From positions 1 to 29,046 of IMG/VR virus record IMGVR_UViG_3300030109_003137: 29,046 nt of DNA; one strand, given 5' to 3'. Position numbers and translations under genes: made by a program. This stretch comes from a virus. The notes beneath the pieces were generated by a model. It saw only the letters and a list, made by a program, of their open reading frames with translations, searched no databases and was not told the origin of the DNA. Positions 16,638 through 22,899 of this stretch are shown here, one piece after another (the first letter of the stretch is position 1; each line of letters starts with the position of its first letter).

Positions 16638-16973
16638 TTATGTATCAAGTGCGATTGCGATACCAGTGATGTTACTATTAACGTAAGATGAATTTACATC
16701 ATCAGCAACAGTAACATAGCCTAAAGAATTATTTCTTTTAGCTCCAGCTAACGCCTCTGCAATTGCTTTGAATACTGTTAACTCTGTGTCTGCTGTAACA
16801 GTAACTGTTACGATATCAGCCGCAGCGCCATCTGTACCAAAACTACCAATAGAACTTTCAAATTTCATCAAGATAGTTGCGTTAGCAGCTACTGTCATAC
16901 CTATCAATCTAGATAATGGATAACAAGCAGCGTCATCAGCAGCATCGATAAAAATCAATAATGGATCATGCAT
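16638..16973 (-). CDS. Small virion-like protein
   Basis: This 111-residue, Ala/Thr/Val-rich, acidic protein reads DPLLIFIDAADDAACYPLSR, then beta-type DIVTVTVTADTELTVFKAI and a conserved-looking NNSLGYVTVADDVNSSYVNS. It has no charged helices, no signal peptide and no catalytic motif. Codon use is similar to that of the capsid protein. Small beta proteins of this style in late operons are often capsid decoration or fibre components; this is inference. It begins 75 bases after the GroES gene. Confidence 0.5.
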   Translation of the reverse strand: MHDPLLIFIDAADDAACYPLSRLIGMTVAANATILMKFESSIGSFGTDGAAADIVTVTVTADTELTVFKAIAEALAGAKRNNSLGYVTVADDVNSSYVNSNITGIAIALDT

Positions 16974-17048
16974 TGTTTTAGTTTTTAAGGATTAATAAAT
17001 AATTTGTTTGTCGTTTGTGTTTTGTGGATTATGGATTCCGGTCTAGGT

Positions 17049-17306
17049 TTAATCTATTAGTACCACATCGCGTGAGCGAATAACATGGTATAATATGTCT
17101 TTATATTGTACGCCGTGCCCAGCGTGTTTATCGTAGTAAACTACGTCTTTGTCTTTTATAGCTTCAACTAAATGTCCAGTTGAAATAACAGTAGCTTTAA
17201 TATATCGATTGTCTTCATCAATATCTTCAGTCATTATTAAACCTGCAACTTTCTTAGGTTCAATCTTTAGCTTCTGTACTACTATGTAATCATTTACCGC
17301 TTTCAT
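17049..17306 (-). CDS. groES: Co-chaperonin GroES
   Basis: This 85-residue protein follows the GroES pattern along its whole length: an N-terminal strand IVVQKLKI, a mobile-loop region with AGLIMTEDIDEDNRY, the strand IKATVISTG, then DKDVVYYDKHAGHGV (GroES roof/barrel strand), and the end YHVIRSRDVVLI. It is slightly shorter than bacterial GroES (about 95). It would cap the phage GroEL, whose gene it overlaps by 17 bases. The order groEL-groES is the reverse of the usual bacterial groES-groEL order, which suggests independent assembly in phages rather than capture of a host operon. Mobile-loop residues GLIM replace the usual hydrophobic tripeptide (GGI[VL]). Confidence 0.88.
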   Translation of the reverse strand: MKAVNDYIVVQKLKIEPKKVAGLIMTEDIDEDNRYIKATVISTGHLVEAIKDKDVVYYDKHAGHGVQYKDILYHVIRSRDVVLID

Positions 17307-18855
17307 CCATTCTCATATTTGAAATTACACAATCTGCGGATATAATAGTAGTTACAACTGAAACCGCATTTTTAAGTGCTGATTTAGTAACGAGTACAGG
17401 ATCTATAATACCAGCTTCAACCATATTAACTGGTTCACTTGTTACAACGTTTAAACCGCAACCTTCTTCTAGCTTAGCATCAAACTCAATACCAGCATTA
17501 TCTAATATAGTATCAAAAGGAGCTTTAATAGCTTTTAAGATAATCTCTTCACCGACATTGTCGGTCGAAATTTTTTGAGATGCGTTTAACAACGCTACAC
17601 CTCCACCAGGTACAATACCTTCTTTTAATGCAGCTTTAGTAGCATAAATAGCATCTTCTACTCTATCTTTCTTCTCTTTCATCTCTACTTTAGAGTTTGC
17701 GCCAACTTTAATAATACCAACAGAACCTGAAAGCATAGCTAATCTTTGTTGATGCTTTTTTTGTATAAACGGGTTTTTATCCCATTTATCTATAGTTTTT
17801 TTAATACTTTCAATTCTTTCTTCTAACTGCTCTTCTGGAGTATCTATTGTTAAAACTGTTGTTTTATCATCTGTTACAGAAGTATAAGCTTCACCTAAAC
17901 AATCTACAGTTATTAAATCAAGATCATCTCCGAGTTCTTCATTTATAACTTTAGCTCCAACTAAAAATGCTAAATCTGCAACAGTATCCATTTTAGTAGG
18001 ACCAAAGCCTGGTAAATCAATAATATTAATCTTAATATTACCTTTTACTTTATTCATTAATAATGCAGCTTTAACTTGCTGAGCAACTGGCGCTACTATT
18101 AATAATGATCTATTTTGTTTTATAACATGTTCTAATACTGTTTGTATTTTACGTATATTAGGGATTTCACTAGATACAATAAGGATAAGTGGATTATCTA
18201 ACTCACAAACTTGCTTGTCTTTATCTGTAATAAAGTGAGGTGAAGTTACTCCACTATCTAATTGAACGCCGTCGACAACTTCTACATAAGTCTCTTCAGT
18301 TTCCGATGTCTCCATAAGTACTACACCATCTTTACCCACAGTAGTATAAGCTTCTGCTATGATCTCACCTAGCTCTTCGTCATTGTTACATGAGATAGAA
18401 CTTACAGATCTTAACATATCTCCTTCAATTTTAACAGAATTATTATCTAAATAGTCGTTAATCTTGACTAATCCAGACTTTATCCCATCTTTTATTTCTC
18501 TAGTAGTTGATTTTTCGGCTTTGTTAACTTCTTTTAGAAGTGATTCAGCAAGAACGGTAGCTGTAGTAGTACCGTCTCCTGCCTCTCTCACTGTGTTTTT
18601 AGCAGCTTCTTTTATGAGTGTTGCACCCATATTTTCAACCGGGTCAAATAAGACTACGCTTTCTGCAACGGTTACACCGTCTTTTGTTATGACCGGGTTT
18701 CCTCTAGCATCCTCGTATATTACACACTTACCGGATGCTCCTAGAGTTGATTTTACTGCTTTTGCTAGCTTTTCTACACCAGCAATTACCTTTTCTTTTG
18801 CAATATTGCCAAAGTTTAGATCTTTGACAATCTCGCTAGGTTGATTGTATTCCAT
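17290..18855 (-). CDS. groEL: Chaperonin GroEL
   Basis: This 521-residue, full-length GroEL is the 60-kDa ring chaperonin that folds proteins in its cavity with ATP. Key parts are present: ATP site GDGTTTA at 93-99, TKDGVTVA at 57-64, the hydrolysis Asp in RVEDA (Asp401, equivalent to Asp398 of E. coli), and GGGVALL at 417-423. The apical domain (about 190-375) is more diverged than the equatorial domain (for example KQVCELDNPLILIVSSEIPN). The C-terminal Gly-Gly-Met tail of bacterial GroEL is missing; it ends RMDESGK. It is preceded by an A/T-only leader of TTAAAT repeats and lies in the late virion module, so a role in folding capsid or tail proteins is likely. Confidence 0.95.
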   Translation of the reverse strand: MEYNQPSEIVKDLNFGNIAKEKVIAGVEKLAKAVKSTLGASGKCVIYEDARGNPVITKDGVTVAESVVLFDPVENMGATLIKEAAKNTVREAGDGTTTATVLAESLLKEVNKAEKSTTREIKDGIKSGLVKINDYLDNNSVKIEGDMLRSVSSISCNNDEELGEIIAEAYTTVGKDGVVLMETSETEETYVEVVDGVQLDSGVTSPHFITDKDKQVCELDNPLILIVSSEIPNIRKIQTVLEHVIKQNRSLLIVAPVAQQVKAALLMNKVKGNIKINIIDLPGFGPTKMDTVADLAFLVGAKVINEELGDDLDLITVDCLGEAYTSVTDDKTTVLTIDTPEEQLEERIESIKKTIDKWDKNPFIQKKHQQRLAMLSGSVGIIKVGANSKVEMKEKKDRVEDAIYATKAALKEGIVPGGGVALLNASQKISTDNVGEEIILKAIKAPFDTILDNAGIEFDAKLEEGCGLNVVTSEPVNMVEAGIIDPVLVTKSALKNAVSVVTTIISADCVISNMRMDESGK

Positions 18856-18884
18856 TATTTGATTAAATTAAATTAAATTTGCTT

Positions 18885-19178
18885 TTATTCGAATGTTTTT
18901 ACAACTTTTGGCCCTCTTGTAGCGTCTAACTTCTTAGTAAAGTGCTCTACAGACCCGTCAATTGCAGATTCTGCGCCTTGAAGCGTCTCTCTACGCGTGA
19001 CATCGTGCCAATTATCGTTATCGGGGTTCGAAACCTCGGTTTGATAATAACCATTTGGCAATTGGGTTATCCTCCAGTTTGATTTTTTGGATAAATGTTC
19101 CCATTGTTTTTTGGTTTTCTCATTTGCTTTAACTTCGCCACCAGTTGTACTAGTGGTCTGGTAATATAGGTACGTCAT
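18885..19178 (-). CDS. Small hypothetical protein
   Basis: This 97-residue protein, MTYLYYQTTSTTGGEVKANE, has 'WEHLSKKSNWRITQLPNGYYQTEV' in the middle, where a short helix and two strands can be predicted, and a Lys-rich end. It has no signal peptide, Cys pairs or known motif. It is the gene just before groEL in the late operon. Function unknown. Confidence 0.5.
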   Translation of the reverse strand: MTYLYYQTTSTTGGEVKANEKTKKQWEHLSKKSNWRITQLPNGYYQTEVSNPDNDNWHDVTRRETLQGAESAIDGSVEHFTKKLDATRGPKVVKTFE

Positions 19179-19229
19179 AATAATTTGGTTTTAGGTTAAT
19201 AACGTGGTTAATCGGTGTTTCCGATATTT

Positions 19230-19466
19230 TTATTTTTTTCTTACTACTTTTGTAGCTTCATTTTTAGAAACTTTTTTAGGAACATACAATGGATCATCTG
19301 GCTTTTGGAAATATTCACCGTCTTTTTCAAAATATCCTTTGTTTAACTCTAATGTAGTTTTAGTTTTTTTATCTTCTACTGTAACTTCTGGAATATTTGC
19401 TTTAAAAGCTGATCGAAAGTTTTTATACATTGGGCCTTCTTTACCCGCTTTCATTTTAAATGCCAT
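19230..19466 (-). CDS. Small basic hypothetical protein
   Basis: This 78-residue, Lys-rich protein (MAFKMKAGKEGPMYKNFRSA) has one beta-type stretch with LNKGYFEKDGEYFQKPDDPL. The start MAFKMKAG resembles that of other small basic proteins encoded in this module, including the MYGKK-repeat protein. It may be packaged with DNA or associated with the head; no family is recognised. An overlapping plus-strand frame is a shadow. Confidence 0.5.
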   Translation of the reverse strand: MAFKMKAGKEGPMYKNFRSAFKANIPEVTVEDKKTKTTLELNKGYFEKDGEYFQKPDDPLYVPKKVSKNEATKVVRKK

Positions 19467-19495
19467 AGTTTTTATTTTTAAATATTAATTTTATT

Positions 19496-19867
19496 TTAAG
19501 CATAGCCATACTGCATTTGTTCAGCATATTTTTTCTCCATACTGAAATCATACATTTCTCCAGGAGTAGTAGGTCCTGTATAAAACGATTGGGCTGATGA
19601 ACCTCCAAATCCTCCAAACGAGCCGAACCTGCCGAATCTACGTCTACGTGGCTTATACATATCTTCGTATTTTCTTACCTCAAAATCAGGGTTAAGTCCA
19701 GATGATGCAGCCATAGCTTCTTCGTAAGCAGCAGCCTCATCAATAGGATCAGTTGTATCCTCAGATTGTGCTGGAACAGGTATATTTGTTTTACCAGCTC
19801 TTACCGCGTGGAAAGGAGATCTCATTTGAAATCCTCTTACATCTGCTTTACTTCTAAATTTTGGCAT
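19496..19867 (-). CDS. Hypothetical protein with Arg/Gly-Phe-rich segment
   Basis: This 123-residue protein begins MPKFRSKADVRGFQMRSPFH, has an acidic Ala/Glu helix in the middle (DEAAAYEEAMAASSG) and then a basic and aromatic low-complexity segment YKPRRRRFGRFGSFGGFGGS (residues about 72-91). RGG/FG-type segments of this kind commonly bind nucleic acid or drive self-association. The C-terminal part is Tyr/Met-rich. It may be a minor virion or DNA-associated protein; the role is unknown. Confidence 0.5.
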   Translation of the reverse strand: MPKFRSKADVRGFQMRSPFHAVRAGKTNIPVPAQSEDTTDPIDEAAAYEEAMAASSGLNPDFEVRKYEDMYKPRRRRFGRFGSFGGFGGSSAQSFYTGPTTPGEMYDFSMEKKYAEQMQYGYA

Positions 19868-19904
19868 GTACTTTATTTTTTGTCGATGTTACTATAGTTA
19901 CAGG

Positions 19905-20141
19905 CTATCCTTCTTTTTTAGTTCCTTTGCCATCGTTACCACGATTAGCTTTAATAGATTTAAACTTCTTATCTTTGTGATCGTAATCTTTTCCTTTTAT
20001 ATCTTTACCAGATTTAATAGCAGCACGACGTAGTCTTTGATTCTCCGCCTTTTTACGCTTACGAGCAAAGGTCTTAGCGAATGCTAGATCTCTTTTCTTT
20101 TTAGCAGTTGCTGCTTCTGGTGATAATTTCTGTTTAGCCAT
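19905..20141 (-). CDS. Very basic small protein
   Basis: I place the start at 20141 (MAKQKLSPEAATAKKKRDLA, 78 residues); the upstream ATG at 20165 adds eight residues without leader features. It is dominated by Lys and Arg with a helix to about residue 40 (FAKTFARKRKKAENQRLRRA) and a disordered Lys/Gly-rich end. It is the first gene of the minus-strand module beside the divergent control region. DNA or RNA binding is likely from charge; no family is recognised. Confidence 0.5.
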   Translation of the reverse strand: MAKQKLSPEAATAKKKRDLAFAKTFARKRKKAENQRLRRAAIKSGKDIKGKDYDHKDKKFKSIKANRGNDGKGTKKEG

Positions 20142-20177
20142 ACACTTATTATCACTCATAAACACTTTTATTTACTA

Positions 20178-20227
20178 GTGTGACAATAGGGTACTACTAT
20201 CTATTTTTTAATAGGCTTATGTCACTA
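20178..20227 (+). repeat. GTGTGACA element, copy A
   Basis: This is a 50-base segment bounded by GTGTGACA and TATGTCACTA, thus with inverted ends (GTGACA/TGTCAC), with TAGGGT near its left end and TAGGC near its right end. Copy B (20656-20707) is the same plan in opposite orientation, and copy C (26809-26854) matches at both ends in this orientation. It may be an operator for a phage regulator. Confidence 0.5.
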
Positions 20228-20374
20228 AAAGTTGTTATAAATATAGGGGTATAGTGTAACCCCCCTAACCCCCTGGTACCCAGCCTGTTACAAAATCGTT
20301 TACAAATACGCCCACGGGCCCCTTTTCAGTATATTTCTGCCAAAAGTTTTTACGTTTTACTATAATATATACAT

Positions 20375-20407
20375 ACAAACTAACTACGACCATTAATGGA
20401 TAATATA
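20375..20407 (+). promoter_or_regulatory. Phage promoter module, copy 1
   Basis: Conserved left part ACAAACTAACTACGA (one difference from the consensus ACAAAYTAAATACGA), eight variable bases, then GGATAATATA. It lies 29 bases before the ATG of the 72-residue gene, which it probably drives. See the finding on the seven-copy family. Confidence 0.8.
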
Positions 20408-20435
20408 AATGTAAATAAACTAATAAATAAATAAT

Positions 20436-20654
20436 ATGACAAAGAAAAGATTTGTACTGAGCAAAGCTCTAATCGGAAAAGGAATTGTAATTGAATTTAC
20501 TAACAAAAAAGGTATTACATACAAGTATGATCACGATGCAGTATACTCTGCTAATCAAGAAAAACTTGAAACTATGGAATGTTTTACTAAATATGGTAAC
20601 TATACTAATAGTAATAACTTACCGACATGGGCACGTGAGTTCGCTGTTGAATAA
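20436..20654 (+). CDS. Small hypothetical protein, first plus-strand gene
   Basis: This 72-residue protein, MTKKRFVLSKALIGKGIVIE, is beta-rich in its first half (GIVIEFTNKKGITYKYDHDA) and ends WAREFAVE. It has a TAAATAATATG leader behind promoter module 1, and is flanked by inverted copies of the GTGTGACA element. It is the first gene expected to be transcribed rightward, so a role in host takeover or regulation is possible, but there is no recognised motif. Confidence 0.55.
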   Translation: MTKKRFVLSKALIGKGIVIEFTNKKGITYKYDHDAVYSANQEKLETMECFTKYGNYTNSNNLPTWAREFAVE

Positions 20655-20655
20655 A

Positions 20656-20707
20656 CAGTGACACTTGCCTACTACTAAACCTAACTATTAACACCCTAAT
20701 GTCACAC
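20656..20707 (-). repeat. GTGTGACA element, copy B (inverted)
   Basis: On the minus strand this reads GTGTGACAT, then TAGGGT, and ends TAGGC, AAG, TGTCACTG, the same plan as copy A. It begins 2 bases after the stop of the 72-residue gene. Confidence 0.5.
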
Positions 20708-20713
20708 TATATT

Positions 20714-20827
20714 ATGATTGCACTAGAAATACTAACACATTTAACTATAATTACAACAATTTGTTACTTAATGGATAAATTCGTTATGGAGAAAGAGAGT
20801 GAGAGTAATAACTCCAAACAAAAATAA
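20714..20827 (+). CDS. Small membrane peptide candidate
   Basis: This 37-residue frame MIALEILTHLTIITTICYLM begins with one hydrophobic span (about 2-20) followed by an acidic and polar tail ending NNSKQK. The start codon follows ATT ATG in A/T-rich sequence. It lies behind copy B of the repeat. Small single-span peptides are common in early phage regions. No family is recognised; the short length limits confidence. Confidence 0.35.
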   Translation: MIALEILTHLTIITTICYLMDKFVMEKESESNNSKQK

Positions 20828-20856
20828 ATACATAAATAATTAACCTACTTTTATAT

Positions 20857-20889
20857 ACAAGTTAAATACGACTTAAAAGGGATAATATA
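20857..20889 (+). promoter_or_regulatory. Phage promoter module, copy 2
   Basis: ACAAGTTAAATACGA, eight bases, GGATAATATA. Here a third G precedes the right part (AGGGATAATA), so the copy looks very like a T7-type promoter (TACGACTTAAAAGGGA). It lies 33 bases before the ATG of the 42-residue gene. Confidence 0.85.
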
Positions 20890-20922
20890 TATAAATAAAT
20901 AATAAATTAAAATATAAATAAA

Positions 20923-21051
20923 ATGGAGAAATTAAAAATTAAATTATTGGAGTTATTATTAAAAAATATATTTAAATATAACGAGAATGAGTGTCGAGAA
21001 AAATATATGGAGACAACTATAGACGATATAACCTATTTATTAAATAATTAA
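20923..21051 (+). CDS. Small hypothetical protein
   Basis: This 42-residue frame begins MEKLKIKLLELLLKNIFKYN, an amphipathic helix, and continues with an acidic segment ending TTIDDITYLLNN. It is placed correctly behind promoter module 2 with an A/T-only leader. No family is recognised. Confidence 0.4.
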   Translation: MEKLKIKLLELLLKNIFKYNENECREKYMETTIDDITYLLNN

Positions 21052-21106
21052 AAAAAATATTATGAAAAAAATAAAACTTATAGAGTTTGTTTCGACAAGA
21101 AATTAA

Positions 21107-21139
21107 ACAAACTAAATACGACAAGTATTGGATAATATA
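21107..21139 (+). promoter_or_regulatory. Phage promoter module, copy 3
   Basis: ACAAACTAAATACGA, eight bases, GGATAATATA: a perfect consensus copy. The reading frame behind it has no ATG (see the next feature). Confidence 0.85.
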
Positions 21140-21158
21140 ATTGAACTTAAAATAAATA

Positions 21159-21422
21159 ATTAACTTAAATTTTACTACTATTAAAACTTTAACTACAAAT
21201 CAACTAAACATCTTAAAATTAAATAATAAAACTTATATACCTTATCAATTACATCAACTACCAAAGTACTTTGATAAATATCAAACAGACTACTTAAATC
21301 ATAAAGGTTATATTTATATATCACTTGACGACATATACAACAATAATCCTTACTTTAATCTTAAAAACTTCTTATCAAGATTAACATTTAATAAAGATAT
21401 TCACTATACTCTAAAAAGATAA
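21159..21422 (+). CDS. Coding-like frame without ATG
   Basis: A frame open from 21156 to the stop at 21420-21422 encodes about 87 residues of protein-like sequence (TYIPYQLHQLPKYFDKYQTD, then GYIYISLDDIYNNNPYFNLK and a Lys/Arg end). It has no ATG or GTG; ATT at 21159 is the earliest near-cognate start, and in-frame ATT codons follow. It sits 20-30 bases behind promoter module 3 and ends 5 bases before the next gene, exactly where a gene is expected. Either it uses a rare ATT start, or the start was lost by mutation or sequence error, leaving a decayed gene. No family is recognised. Confidence 0.45.
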   Translation: MNLNFTTIKTLTTNQLNILKLNNKTYIPYQLHQLPKYFDKYQTDYLNHKGYIYISLDDIYNNNPYFNLKNFLSRLTFNKDIHYTLKR

Positions 21423-21427
21423 TAACT

Positions 21428-21664
21428 ATGACTTACAATAAATTAAAATCAATACTAAAAAATAACTCTGAAGTACATTACTTAACTGACTGCGATATAT
21501 TTCTTGAAGATAATAACTTAAATATATCTGACTTTAAAAACAATGAATTTATACTATTCGAATATACAACTCAAATGATTACTACAATTAAATTATTAAA
21601 AGAAAATAATATAAAGTATTCAATTCATGAAGATGAACTAGACTTACAATATATAATAATATAA
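21428..21664 (+). CDS. Small hypothetical protein
   Basis: This 78-residue acidic protein, MTYNKLKSILKNNSEVHYLT, is mixed alpha/beta with ITTIKLLKENNIKYSIHEDE. It starts 5 bases after the stop of the ATG-less frame, and both probably belong to one transcript from promoter module 3. Its stop overlaps the upstream edge of promoter module 4. No family is recognised. Confidence 0.5.
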   Translation: MTYNKLKSILKNNSEVHYLTDCDIFLEDNNLNISDFKNNEFILFEYTTQMITTIKLLKENNIKYSIHEDELDLQYIII

Positions 21665-21665
21665 T

Positions 21666-21698
21666 ACAAACAAAATACGATTACTAATGGATAATATA
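21666..21698 (+). promoter_or_regulatory. Phage promoter module, copy 4
   Basis: ACAAACAAAATACGA (one difference), eight bases, GGATAATATA. It is followed not by a short leader but by a structured 160-base stretch containing a tRNA-like arm. Confidence 0.8.
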
Positions 21699-21708
21699 TA
21701 TGTAATCA

Positions 21709-21756
21709 GAATCAATAAAAACTCTGTATGAAGTACTGATTAGTACAGAGTGATTC
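21709..21756 (+). ncRNA. Long hairpin in the leader behind promoter 4
   Basis: GAATCA (21709-21714) and CTCTGTA (21722-21728) pair with TACAGAG (21744-21750) and TGATTC (21751-21756), a 13-bp helix with a 7-base bulge on the left side. The terminal loop contains a second possible helix GTACT/AGTAC. There is no U-run after it, so it is not a simple terminator. Confidence 0.5.
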
Positions 21757-21805
21757 AAGTCGTAGTTGAGCACGTTTAGCGACTTATAAAAAATGCGAAT
21801 GGCAA

Positions 21806-21847
21806 AGTACGAATGGTTTTCTCGAGGTTCGATTCCTCACGTACTAC
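21806..21847 (+). ncRNA. tRNA-like T-arm and acceptor element
   Basis: GAGG TTCGATT CCTC (21824-21838) is a typical tRNA T-arm, including the box GGTTCGATTCC. It is enclosed by AGTACG (21806-21811) and CGTACT (21840-21845), a 6-bp acceptor-like helix. I could not fold a complete cloverleaf: no convincing anticodon arm is present and no CCA is encoded. It may be a degenerate tRNA, a tRNA mimic, or the tRNA 3' part of an attachment site, though no integrase gene is visible. Confidence 0.4.
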
Positions 21848-21859
21848 TAAATATAAATT

Positions 21860-21937
21860 ATGATAAAAATAATAATAGCATTTTTAATACTACAAATATT
21901 AAAAATAATAGTAGCATTAACACCAGAAGAAAAATAA
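21860..21937 (+). CDS. Very small membrane peptide
   Basis: This 25-residue frame MIKIIIAFLILQILKIIVAL followed by TPEEK is a single hydrophobic span. It is coupled closely to the next gene (6 bases). Because Ile/Leu codons arise easily in AT-rich DNA, this is only a moderate candidate. Confidence 0.3.
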   Translation: MIKIIIAFLILQILKIIVALTPEEK

Positions 21938-21943
21938 AAAATT

Positions 21944-22183
21944 ATGAATAAAGAAAGAATGTTAATTAAAAAAGACGAAGAAACTGGACTATATAGACTT
22001 GAAGTATGGGATAAGTACGACAACTATGTAGGTGTTTATGAAAAGTCTATAGAAGACTGTCACAAATATGCCCAAAGTCATTATGACTCTGCTGACAAGC
22101 GTTTTGCTAGTCGTGAATCTTGGGGTGAATGTGTTAAAGAAATGATTAAAGAAGACCGTAAACACGGTAGAAGCTGGGAATAA
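21944..22183 (+). CDS. Small hypothetical protein
   Basis: This 79-residue charged protein, MNKERMLIKKDEETGLYRLE, has a beta hairpin RLEVWDKYDNYVGVYEKSI and a helix with CHKYAQSHYDSADKRFASRE. No metal site or known motif is clear. It is followed by a TAATATG junction to the next small gene, so translation is probably coupled. Confidence 0.55.
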   Translation: MNKERMLIKKDEETGLYRLEVWDKYDNYVGVYEKSIEDCHKYAQSHYDSADKRFASRESWGECVKEMIKEDRKHGRSWE

Positions 22184-22184
22184 T

Positions 22185-22289
22185 ATGACATATACTTATA
22201 AACATATAACAAAAGAAGGTACAACTATCACTACTTATAAAGTAAATAGTAATGGAACTGTAACAATAAAAGAAATAAAACTAAAATAA
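22185..22289 (+). CDS. Small hypothetical protein
   Basis: This 34-residue frame MTYTYKHITKEGTTITTYKV is all beta-like with alternating polar and hydrophobic residues. It is flanked on both sides by TAATATG stop-start junctions, which supports that it is translated. No family is recognised. Confidence 0.45.
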   Translation: MTYTYKHITKEGTTITTYKVNSNGTVTIKEIKLK

Positions 22290-22290
22290 T

Positions 22291-22533
22291 ATGAAGAAAA
22301 AACTATTAATAATAGGTGTAGCAATCACTTGCTTTGCATTTACTAACGAAAATTTTACTTTAAAAGGTAACTTAGATTATATAGAAACTATAAATACTCT
22401 TGAAGATTTACAAGAGTGGATAGCTCAAGATATTAAAAATGGTCAAGTAAACCAAGTAATAGGTGAGACTTATCTCGAAAATATCGACGAATGCTTATCA
22501 AGATTAGAAGATTTAGAACTAAAAACTAAGTAA
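22291..22533 (+). CDS. Small exported protein candidate
   Basis: This 80-residue protein has a signal-peptide-like start (MKKKLLIIGVAITCFAFTNE: two or three Lys, a hydrophobic core 5-17, then polar). Cys14 does not fit a lipobox well. The mature part is acidic and helical with LEDLQEWIAQDIKNG and CLSRLEDLELKTK. An exported early protein may act in the periplasm, for instance in superinfection exclusion; this is inference. Confidence 0.55.
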   Translation: MKKKLLIIGVAITCFAFTNENFTLKGNLDYIETINTLEDLQEWIAQDIKNGQVNQVIGETYLENIDECLSRLEDLELKTK

Positions 22534-22619
22534 TGACACCAATAGATTTAATAGTTTATCTTATATTTTATTACTATATAGTATTTTTTATAAGATTTTG
22601 CAAACAAGATACAAATTAA
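22533..22619 (+). CDS. Very small membrane peptide
   Basis: This 28-residue frame MTPIDLIVYLIFYYYIVFFI ends RFCKQDTN. Its ATG overlaps the previous stop (TAATG) and its stop lies in promoter module 5. It is a single-span peptide candidate. Confidence 0.35.
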   Translation: MTPIDLIVYLIFYYYIVFFIRFCKQDTN

Positions 22620-22643
22620 ATACGAACGCTTTTGGATAATATA
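22611..22643 (+). promoter_or_regulatory. Phage promoter module, copy 5
   Basis: ACAAATTAAATACGA, eight bases, GGATAATATA: a perfect consensus copy, 32 bases before the ATG of the zinc-ribbon gene. Confidence 0.85.
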
Positions 22644-22675
22644 TATGACAAAAGCTTATTAAATAAAATTAAATT

Positions 22676-22888
22676 ATGAATTACTGTAAATGTGGTGCGC
22701 TCGTACACCCAGTTAGACAAAAATACGGGTACAAAACATGCGTTAGTTGTAGTAGTACAGAGCGTGTAGCTTCTGCACCTATTACAAATCATAAAACTGG
22801 CAATACGATACAAATTGTTTCTCAAGAAGTATCAATTGCTATAAACAAAGCAGGCAGGCGTAAAGGTTATGGCACTTGTCTTAGATAA
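22676..22888 (+). CDS. Small zinc-ribbon protein
   Basis: This 70-residue protein has Cys4-x-Cys6 (YCKCG) and Cys22-x2-Cys25 (KTCVSCSS), a likely four-Cys zinc site, followed by a basic C-terminus with RRKGYGTC. It has no other domain. Small zinc ribbons in early phage operons often bind nucleic acid or host transcription proteins. It is the first gene behind promoter module 5 with an A/T-only leader. Confidence 0.6.
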   Translation: MNYCKCGALVHPVRQKYGYKTCVSCSSTERVASAPITNHKTGNTIQIVSQEVSIAINKAGRRKGYGTCLR

Positions 22889-22899
22889 AATTAAATAAT

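Larger units (their letters stand above)
20142..20435. promoter_or_regulatory. Divergent control region between late and early modules
   Basis: This is the only gap with genes pointing away on both sides. It contains, in order, one of three GTGTGACA...TGTCA elements (20178-20227), a short GC-rich stretch with C-runs at 20260-20281 (G-runs on the minus strand), a GGGCCCC at 20316-20322 followed by TTTT, and plus-strand promoter module 1 (20375-20407). No copy of that module points to the minus strand, so late genes probably use another promoter that I cannot identify. Confidence 0.6.

Noticed and set aside
18464-18844. Plus-strand frame of 126 codons
   Set aside because: It lies entirely opposite the conserved groEL gene.
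21062-21106. 14-codon frame MKKIKLIEFVSTRN before promoter 3
   Set aside because: Too short to support without other evidence.
21741-21847. Complete tRNA gene
   Set aside because: The 3' T-arm is convincing and TAGTAC could pair with the 3' end, but the span is 107 bases, position 7-66 mispairs and no anticodon arm with a proper loop can be drawn.
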